The notes beneath the pieces were generated by a model that searched no databases, had not been told where the DNA came from, and saw only the letters and a list, made by a program, of their open reading frames with translations. A program made the translations under genes and the position numbers. Below are positions 15,852 to 21,375 of a stretch of DNA of 21,375 nucleotides, piece by piece. The stretch spans positions 1 to 21,375 of the forward strand of contig JAURZO010000088.1 of assembly GCA_030653405.1 (NCBI GenBank). Direction: 5' to 3'. This DNA comes from Zwartia sp. GTDB lineage: Bacteria > Pseudomonadota > Gammaproteobacteria > Burkholderiales > Burkholderiaceae_B. Position 1 is the first letter of the stretch; every line of letters starts with the position of its first letter.

Positions 15852-15980
15852 GTCTTTGTCTCCAGAGTTCGCGTTGTTGAAATAAGCAACACGCCGGTTT
15901 TAGTTTTTTTATGTGATGTTTCGATTGTGCAGTTGTACGGTTTTAAGGCGTACTGGGTTTTTATAAACCCTTCATTTTGC

Positions 15981-15992
15981 ATACAGCTGTAT
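15981..15992. promoter_or_regulatory. Operator-like dyad ATACA-GC-TGTAT (site 2)
   Basis: A perfect 12-bp palindrome with the same arms as the dyad at 8691-8702. Read in the direction of the ABC operon, it starts 27 bases after the first base of TTGACA and overlaps the last base of the proposed -10, the same geometry as site 1. The match continues three bases further (TGTATGCA in both). This strongly suggests one shared regulator. Confidence 0.65.
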
Positions 15993-16019
15993 ATTTACGA
16001 ATACGGAAACAGATGTCAA
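15992..16019 (-). promoter_or_regulatory. Candidate sigma-70 promoter of the ABC transporter operon
   Basis: On the minus strand, a perfect -35 TTGACA (16019-16014), a 16-base spacer and TAAATA (15997-15992) as -10; shifting by one base gives AAATAT with spacing 17. The start would be near 15985, leaving about 130 untranslated bases before the binding-protein ATG. The 226-base gap 15852-16077 otherwise shows only small hairpins. Confidence 0.65.
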
Positions 16020-16036
16020 GGAATACCCACCGTAAT

Positions 16037-16073
16037 CGCAAGTTCTTTACGCTTGCGTGATGCCTTCCATCAC
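16037..16073 (-). other. Two adjacent small hairpins just after the second MmgE/PrpD gene
   Basis: Read on the minus strand, GTGATG-GAAGG-CATCAC (16073-16057) is followed at once by CGCAAG, a 9-base loop and CTTGCG (16057-16037). They begin four bases after the MmgE/PrpD stop. Neither is followed by a T-run, so they are weak candidates for the 3' end of the unit C transcript or for mRNA protection, not a clear terminator. Confidence 0.35.
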
Positions 16074-16077
16074 GTTT

Positions 16078-17466
16078 TCATTTGGCGAGACAACGCAAGA
16101 GCGTTGAAATTTGAATACGTTCGGCTGGCTCGGCAAACATTTGCCAGAACGTCTGGCGATCTTCAGAGGACATCTTTAAATCGAGCAAGTCGTGAGATTT
16201 ATTTTCGATATCTTTGGGTGTGATGGGTCGCGACCAGCTGCCCAGCGGTGCGGCACAGCGCTGCGCGACTTGAGTGCCGTCATCGAGCGTGACGGCGACG
16301 TCGACATGCATGGCGTCAAAGCGACCTGAAATGTCGGAGGTCTGTGTCAAATGCGTGTTTGCCAGCAGATTGACAGCATCTGCCGAGTATCTGCGCGCGT
16401 CCGTGAACGACGGCAGAGTGACTCGACCATCCAAGAGTGCAACGATCGTACAGTACTGTAGGGAGAATTTGCCATCTAAACCAGAATTGGGTGTTGGTCG
16501 ATCGATATAGGGCATCACGGGGGTAACGATTTGGACGGATTTAATTCTCGACGGATCCGCGATGCGACTCCAACAGTCAAGCGCTGCCGTGATGACAAAA
16601 TGCGTCGCGTACTGGGAAGGGAATAGTTTCCATGCAGGTCCCGGATTTAGGGCGCGCGGCACTGAGAGCGGGGCAAGCAGGTGGCTGACATCAAACCGAT
16701 CACCGAAATAGGCCTGCCCATATCCTCTTGGTCCGGCAAGTGCGTCCGGATCAGCAGTAAAACCTTTCTCTGCAAGTAGAGCGGCCTCAAGCCCGCTGCG
16801 ACTGGCGTCACCACAATGTAACGCCTTAGTCATAGAGCCGACATTGGCGAGAATGCCGCAGGCACGCGAAGCCGCAATCCCAACTGCCGCGACGCGTTGA
16901 TTTTCATCCAAACCTAAAAATTCACCGCAGGCGATGGCAGAAGCGAGCGGTCCAACTACTCCGGGCGGATGCAGACTGAGCTCTCTGGGCTCGATTTGTC
17001 CGGAAGACAAACGCAAGCGTCCTTGTGCCTCAATGCCTTTGAGGAGTGCGCACATTAAAGGCGCGCCTTGCGGGCCTGCGCCTTGGGACTCACGAAACTC
17101 TGCGAGAGCAAGCAAGCCTGGCAAAATCGTTGAGAGCGCGTGATTGGGTGGATTCCACATCGGCTCGTAGTCGAGAACGTGCATCGACATCCCATTGATC
17201 TGGGTAGCTTGCGAGAGCGAGGTTGAGAATCCTTGCCCGATGACAGTCGCAAGCGGGCTGCTGCACTGTTGTAAGGCCAGTTCGCCAGCAAAGCGTGGGC
17301 CTGGTTCACGAGCCCCTGCAAAGGCAACCGACAGCCCATCAATCAGAAACAGGCGCGCGGCAGCGCTGAGCTCGGTACCACTTGGTTTCCAATCGTGAAG
17401 TATTGAAACAAATTTGCGGGTAATGTTTACATCAGTGCTGCTGCCTGAAGAACGCGAAGGTGTCAC
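16078..17466 (-). CDS. MmgE/PrpD family protein (second copy)
   Basis: 462 residues of the same family as the copy at 10302-11789, but clearly divergent from it. The five positions corresponding to the cis-aconitate decarboxylase active site are kept: Asp99 in HVLDYEP, His109 in PPNHALS, His166 in LSLHPPGV, Lys214 in SMTKALHCG and His289 in QYATHFVI. The DYDD of the first copy is DYEP here and the sequence around the substrate-side loop differs, so a different substrate is likely. The start is GTG, overlapping the amidase stop as GTGA (four bases), so translation is probably coupled. Last gene of the tct-amidase operon. Confidence 0.82.
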   Translation of the reverse strand: MTPSRSSGSSTDVNITRKFVSILHDWKPSGTELSAAARLFLIDGLSVAFAGAREPGPRFAGELALQQCSSPLATVIGQGFSTSLSQATQINGMSMHVLDYEPMWNPPNHALSTILPGLLALAEFRESQGAGPQGAPLMCALLKGIEAQGRLRLSSGQIEPRELSLHPPGVVGPLASAIACGEFLGLDENQRVAAVGIAASRACGILANVGSMTKALHCGDASRSGLEAALLAEKGFTADPDALAGPRGYGQAYFGDRFDVSHLLAPLSVPRALNPGPAWKLFPSQYATHFVITAALDCWSRIADPSRIKSVQIVTPVMPYIDRPTPNSGLDGKFSLQYCTIVALLDGRVTLPSFTDARRYSADAVNLLANTHLTQTSDISGRFDAMHVDVAVTLDDGTQVAQRCAAPLGSWSRPITPKDIENKSHDLLDLKMSSEDRQTFWQMFAEPAERIQISTLLRCLAK

Positions 17467-18884
17467 AGTGTTGGCTCGCGCAAGTGGAAGTCCGTCAGCT
17501 GTTGATAAGCATGCGCGACATTTAAAAGATTGGCTTCGGAGAAAGGGAAGCCAACAAGCTGAAAGGAAAGAGGCAGCCCCAATGGGTCAAAGCCGCAGGG
17601 GATGCTAATGGAGGGGAGCCCGAAAAGATTGATCGGCCGAGTGAGTGTGGTGAGCCGACTCACCAGTGCCCGCACCTTGTCGCCACTACCATCGATGTCA
17701 GTTTCGGCAATTGAGGGGACGCGACCGCACATGACGGGCATTTGCAGCACATCGACATTTGCCATCGTGGTGAGTAAAAACTGTTCGGTGAGTTGTTTGC
17801 GTAACCGCATCGCATCAAGATAATAAGTGGCAGGAATAGTCAGGCCTGCCTCGATGCGGCTGCGGACTTGTGGCGAGTAGTCCTGAGGCCGATTTTTTAA
17901 CCACTCTCGGTGCATTGTCGCCGCTTCACACTTGACGATTGTTTCGGCTACAAAGAAAACGGATCGCATATCGGGCATCTGGACGGGCACGATGACAGCG
18001 CCCAGTTCACGTAAAACTGCGAGGCTCGATTCCAGCCCCTTTTCGACATCAGGTTCGATTGGGTAACCGAGTGACTCGATAGAGGGCACACCAACGCGTA
18101 AGCCTTTGATGGATTGACTGAGTGTGGCAAGATAGTCAGGTACGTGATGAGCGCTTGCTGTCGAGTCATTTTGATCCGCACCGGCAATCGCATTCATCAT
18201 GACCGCGCAGTCTGAGGCTGTTCGAGCGAGGACACCTACGTGATCAAGACTCCAGGAGCGAGGCATGGCTCCGTAGCGACTCACCCGGCCGTAAGTCGGT
18301 TTTAGACCCAAAATACCATTCGCTGCGGCAGGGAGTCGTACTGATCCACCGGTGTCGGAACCCAGCGCGCCAAAAATGAGTCGAGCAGACACGGCAACGC
18401 CTGAACCGCTGGAAGAACCCCCGGAGATATGATCGCGATTGTAGGCATTACGGCAATGCCCGTAATGGATGTTGTGACCTGTGGGGCCTGCCGCAAATTC
18501 CGACATGCTGAGGCGCCCGACTTGAATCGCACCCTCCTGATCCAGACGACTCAGTGCGGTTGCTGTCGTTGAGGCGACCCAGTCGCGACGAATTTCAGTG
18601 CCTCCGGTGGCCCCTACGCCTGGCCGATAAAACATGTCTTTGTGAGCCAGAGGCACGCCATACATGGAGCCTTTCGCCTTGCCACCTGCTGCTAGGTGGC
18701 GGTCGCAGGCGCGAGCTTGTTCAAGCGCGGCCTGTCCGTTGATCTCTACGAAACAATTTCGGGACGGTTGCCATAGAGCGATACGATCAAGGCAGGCTTG
18801 CACGGCTGACTCAGAGGTAATTTCACGCCGAGCGATAGACGCAGCGAGCGCTGTCAGACTGAGATTGAGAATATCCTGGCTCAT
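17463..18884 (-). CDS. Amidase-signature family hydrolase (AtzE/GatA-like)
   Basis: 473 residues. The Ser-cisSer-Lys triad of the amidase signature family is visible: Lys82 in PLAHKDMF, cis-Ser158 in SGGSSSGSG and nucleophile Ser181 in GSDTGGSVRLPA. No signal peptide, so probably cytoplasmic. It hydrolyses a C-N amide bond of unknown substrate. The start ATG overlaps the stop of the upstream 63-residue AtzG-like gene (ATGA), and GGAG lies ten bases upstream. AtzE (1-carboxybiuret hydrolase) works with the small protein AtzG in a GatA/GatC-like way; this pair has the same arrangement, which supports a transamidosome-derived, two-subunit hydrolase. Confidence 0.88.
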   Translation of the reverse strand: MSQDILNLSLTALAASIARREITSESAVQACLDRIALWQPSRNCFVEINGQAALEQARACDRHLAAGGKAKGSMYGVPLAHKDMFYRPGVGATGGTEIRRDWVASTTATALSRLDQEGAIQVGRLSMSEFAAGPTGHNIHYGHCRNAYNRDHISGGSSSGSGVAVSARLIFGALGSDTGGSVRLPAAANGILGLKPTYGRVSRYGAMPRSWSLDHVGVLARTASDCAVMMNAIAGADQNDSTASAHHVPDYLATLSQSIKGLRVGVPSIESLGYPIEPDVEKGLESSLAVLRELGAVIVPVQMPDMRSVFFVAETIVKCEAATMHREWLKNRPQDYSPQVRSRIEAGLTIPATYYLDAMRLRKQLTEQFLLTTMANVDVLQMPVMCGRVPSIAETDIDGSGDKVRALVSRLTTLTRPINLFGLPSISIPCGFDPLGLPLSFQLVGFPFSEANLLNVAHAYQQLTDFHLREPTL

Positions 18885-19072
18885 TTTGCGGCTTTCTCCA
18901 ACAATGTAATAAAGCCAGAAGGCTCATCATCGAAAGACAGTGTCACACTAGCACGACGGATTTCTTCACGGAGTTGATTCACCTCTGCGGCGAGTTCTTC
19001 TGCTCTTTTTAGTGTGAAATCGAAGTCTTGCGTGCGCTTTGCATATTTTTGTATGAGTTCGGCATCATTCAT
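18881..19072 (-). CDS. AtzG-like / GatC-like small amidase partner
   Basis: 63 residues, no membrane segment. An N-terminal helix (NDAELIQKYAKRT), a second long charged helix (about 20-42, with AAEVNQLREEIRRAS) and a short LSFDDEPSGF segment (46-54) before a final helix. This resembles the AtzG-type family of small proteins encoded immediately before AtzE-type amidases, which wrap around the amidase as GatC does around GatA. The start is the ATG at 19072 with GGAG six bases away; an upstream TTG (19084) overlaps that site and is unlikely. Its TGA overlaps the amidase ATG by four bases, suggesting stoichiometric synthesis. I recognise the family by its layout and C-terminal DDEP pattern, not by a search. 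Confidence 0.65.
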   Translation of the reverse strand: MNDAELIQKYAKRTQDFDFTLKRAEELAAEVNQLREEIRRASVTLSFDDEPSGFITLLEKAAK

Positions 19073-19118
19073 GTTGTTCTCCAATGCGTGACTATTTCGT
19101 CATCTGGCTTGAAATTGT

Positions 19119-20627
19119 TTATTCAATGCCTTTACGACCGATAAAGAGTTTGCGAAGTAAAGAGTCCTTTATCTGAGGCACCATCACCAAGAAAACGAGA
19201 ATCCAGATGCCTGCCGCAATCGGGCTTGAAATGTAAACAAGTAGGTCGCCACGACTCATGAACAAAGCTTCCCGCATGTGTTTTTCAATTAAGGGACCAA
19301 GCACGACCCCCACAACGAGAGGCGCGAGTTGAAAATCAAGCTTTCTGAATACATAGCCGATCAGACCAATGAACAGCAGCACGTAAACATCAAGCATGCT
19401 GTTGCGAACGCTATAAGAACCAATCACTGCGACCAGCAAGATCATTGTGAGCAATATGTGGGAGGGAATGCGCAGGAGACTCACCCAAACGCTGATCATG
19501 GGTATATTTAAAGCGAGCAGCATCACGTTACCGATCAGCATGGAGGCGATCACACCCCAAAAAATTTCAGGATGATCTGTCATGAGCAGAGGCCCGGGCT
19601 GCACCCCATAGACCATCATGGCCGCCATCATGAGCGCGGTAATCGCTCCGAACGGCATGCCAAGCGAAAGAAGAGGAACCATCGAAGATGTCGCTGCTGC
19701 ATTGTTAGCCGTTTCAGGTCCAGCAACACCTTCAATCGCGCCTTCGCCAATTTCATCGCGATGCTTGGAGACTCCTTTTTCAAGCCTATAGGAAGCAAAG
19801 CTCGAGAGTGTCGCCGAGGGTCCGGGTAACAAACCAAAGATAAAGCCGACAACCGTGCCGCGACCAAAGGGTGCCCAAGAGCGCCTAAGCTCCTCCCGAG
19901 TTGGCAACATGTCTCGCAAACGAACGGGTACTGGTAAAGGCTGGCTTTTAATGCGTTCCACTAGAAACATGATTTCAGTGACGCCGTACAAACCAACGAC
20001 AAGAGGGACCAGATCAATACCTTGACTGAGGTCATTAAAGCCAAAGGTAAAGCGATTCATGGCGGTGACGGCTTCCTCGCCAACCGTGCTCAACACCATG
20101 CCTAAAGCCATCGGTAAAATGCCGGCGGCAAACGAGCCTCCAGAGATTCTGGACAATAGTAGTAAACCACCTGCAGTCAAGGCAAAAAATTCTGCTGGCC
20201 CAAAGAGGATGCCAAGTTGTGCGAGTGCCGGAGAGAACAGCATGACACCGATCACAGAGACGGTGCCTCCAATAAAGGAGCCAATCGCCACGATCGACAG
20301 GACACCGCCAGCTCGCCCACGCTTAGTCAGCTTGTAGCCGTCGATGCACGTGACCACAGAGGAAGATTCGCCTGGCATGTTGACAAGTATGGCCGTGGTT
20401 GAACCGCCATATTGAGCACCATAATAGATGCCCGCCATCATGATCAGTCCCGCAGTTGGTGGGAAAGTGAAAGTGATCGGGAGCAGGATGGCGACGCCCG
20501 CAACGGGACCCAGACCTGGAAGCACGCCCAGGGCCGTACCTGCGAGTGCGCCAAAGAACGCGGCAAGCAGGTTTTGAAAAGTGAAAACAACGCCCAGGCC
20601 GTGCAGCAAACCGGTAAGCGGATCCAT
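19119..20627 (-). CDS. tctA: Tripartite tricarboxylate transporter, large membrane subunit
   Basis: 502 residues, about twelve helices. TctA signatures: GTALGVLPGLGPVAGVAILLP (30-50, first re-entrant motif), YYGAQYGGSTTAILVNMPGE (68-87), and the mirror motif FGLLPGPSATLSSFASY in the second half with GAIEGVAGPETANNAAATSS. It forms the inner-membrane channel that imports a carboxylate using the ion gradient, with TctB and the binding protein TctC. It lies 16 bases after tctB and 46 bases before the AtzG-like gene, so the transporter and the amidase are in one operon. Confidence 0.95.
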   Translation of the reverse strand: MDPLTGLLHGLGVVFTFQNLLAAFFGALAGTALGVLPGLGPVAGVAILLPITFTFPPTAGLIMMAGIYYGAQYGGSTTAILVNMPGESSSVVTCIDGYKLTKRGRAGGVLSIVAIGSFIGGTVSVIGVMLFSPALAQLGILFGPAEFFALTAGGLLLLSRISGGSFAAGILPMALGMVLSTVGEEAVTAMNRFTFGFNDLSQGIDLVPLVVGLYGVTEIMFLVERIKSQPLPVPVRLRDMLPTREELRRSWAPFGRGTVVGFIFGLLPGPSATLSSFASYRLEKGVSKHRDEIGEGAIEGVAGPETANNAAATSSMVPLLSLGMPFGAITALMMAAMMVYGVQPGPLLMTDHPEIFWGVIASMLIGNVMLLALNIPMISVWVSLLRIPSHILLTMILLVAVIGSYSVRNSMLDVYVLLFIGLIGYVFRKLDFQLAPLVVGVVLGPLIEKHMREALFMSRGDLLVYISSPIAAGIWILVFLVMVPQIKDSLLRKLFIGRKGIE

Positions 20628-20643
20628 AGGTATGGCCTTGTAT

Positions 20644-21117
20644 TTAGAGTCCTAAGATGCCAACCGGCATGGGTAAGGTCAAAAGGCGAACAAAGAGAAG
20701 ATAGGCAATACCCGCCATGACGAGCGCGTAGAGCGCGACCCGCCAGATACTGAGATTGGAAAGCGCTCGGATCAACACAAAGCAAAAAAGTATGCTGCTG
20801 ATGAGCTGCCCCAGGATTGGCAGTAAAACCAAATACCCGAACACACCTCCCAGAACAGCGAGCAGTCTCAGCAAGTCACTCCCTGCAGGCAATTCAACGG
20901 TTTCACTCTTGCGCAGTTTCAAGCCTTCCCAGAGCGCTGAGACGCTGCCCAGCAGCAATAGAAACCCAGAGATGACAGGGAAGACGCCAGCGCCGGGCTG
21001 ACGCACTCGTCCCATCGGCATTTGAAAGGAAAGGGCAAGGTAGAAGGCGGACAGGCAAATGCCGATCGCGCCCACCACGATATAGCCTTTACTGCGACTC
21101 CAGTGAACAGATTGCAT
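20644..21117 (-). CDS. tctB: Tripartite tricarboxylate transporter, small membrane subunit
   Basis: 157 residues with four predicted helices and the TctB motif PGAGVFPVISG (41-51) after the first helix. It partners TctA in the inner membrane. The poorly conserved sequence is normal for this family; identity rests on size, helices, motif and position between tctC and tctA. The gap to tctC is 23 bases. Confidence 0.9.
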   Translation of the reverse strand: MQSVHWSRSKGYIVVGAIGICLSAFYLALSFQMPMGRVRQPGAGVFPVISGFLLLLGSVSALWEGLKLRKSETVELPAGSDLLRLLAVLGGVFGYLVLLPILGQLISSILFCFVLIRALSNLSIWRVALYALVMAGIAYLLFVRLLTLPMPVGILGL

Positions 21118-21140
21118 GGTGTGAGGCTCTCTGCGTTGGG

Positions 21141-21375
21141 TTATTTTTTATCCATCCAACTGATAAGTTCTGTAAACATTTTCGCTAAATCGGACAGGTG
21201 TTGGCTCGTGCCGGCAGAGTCCTTGGTGTCGATCACAAAGCCACTTCTGTTGGCAAACTCAATAAATTCGGGTGACTTTACTGCCTTGAGCGATGCGTCA
21301 ACAAGTTTGGCGTGAACATCTTTTGGTAAGCCTTTTGGTGCAATGATGCTGTAGCTTGCGGGCAGTGTTGCGTCG
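21141..21375 (-). CDS. tctC: TctC/Bug-type periplasmic solute-binding protein, C-terminal end (partial)
   Basis: The last 77 residues are visible, in frame from the window edge to a TAA at 21143-21141. The order YSIIAPKGLPKDVHAKL, SPEFIEFANRSGF and a final helix ending in WMDKK is the standard C-terminus of Bug proteins. These periplasmic proteins capture carboxylates for TctAB. It is first in this operon as far as the window shows; its promoter lies outside. Confidence 0.9.
   Translation of the reverse strand, partial: DATLPASYSIIAPKGLPKDVHAKLVDASLKAVKSPEFIEFANRSGFVIDTKDSAGTSQHLSDLAKMFTELISWMDKK

Noticed and set aside
15935..15953. GTACG ... CGTAC inverted repeat in the ABC leader
   Set aside because: Short 5-bp arms with a 9-base spacer, no second copy seen; likely chance.
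15955..15970. Hairpin GGGTTT-TTAT-AAACCC as a possible terminator
   Set aside because: Only six weak pairs and no T-run in the transcribed direction; it lies in the ABC operon leader, downstream of its promoter.

Overview
The window reads as a chromosome segment of a betaproteobacterium, most like Burkholderiales/Alcaligenaceae of moderate GC. Supporting signs are the cytochrome oxidase assembly order (coxC, small DUF2909 membrane protein, SURF1, SCO-like protein, ctaA, ctaB, SCO1), a PhaM-type polyhydroxybutyrate granule protein, a DUF3717 protein and a TctC (Bug-type) binding protein. Species cannot be named from the sequence alone.

Region 1 (1-4738) is the 3' part of an aa3-type cytochrome c oxidase locus. 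It holds the end of coxC with a strong terminator, a small divergent two-helix membrane protein, SURF1, a membrane-anchored thioredoxin-like protein that resembles a degraded SCO, heme A synthase (ctaA), heme O synthase (ctaB) and a SCO1/SenC copper-chaperone lipoprotein. Together they make and insert the heme a and copper cofactors.

Region 2 (4744-8643) is housekeeping: a small DUF3717 protein on the minus strand, a PhaM-like granule protein, glmU (UDP-GlcNAc synthesis) and an MFS exporter whose start overlaps the glmU stop by 4 bases.

Region 3 (8644-21375) looks like one catabolic locus in three transcription units. Unit A (+): a TcuA-type FAD dehydrogenase and an MmgE/PrpD family enzyme. 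Unit B (-): a periplasmic binding protein, a fused two-domain permease and an ATPase, forming an iron/polyamine/phosphonate-type ABC importer. Unit C (-): a tripartite tricarboxylate transporter (tctC, tctB, tctA), a 63-residue AtzG-like protein, an amidase-signature hydrolase and a second MmgE/PrpD enzyme, the last three with 4-base stop/start overlaps.

The promoters of units A and B carry the same inverted repeat, ATACA-NN-TGTAT, starting exactly 27 bases downstream of the first base of the proposed -35 box in each case. This suggests common control by one regulator that is not encoded in the window. My inference is import and breakdown of an amide- or imide-containing polycarboxylate: amide hydrolysis, PrpD-family dehydration/isomerisation/epimerisation/decarboxylation, and FAD-dependent desaturation of a tricarballylate-like acid. 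The actual substrate is not visible in the sequence. No tRNA, rRNA, CRISPR array, insertion sequence or phage gene was seen, and no gap between genes exceeds 300 bases.
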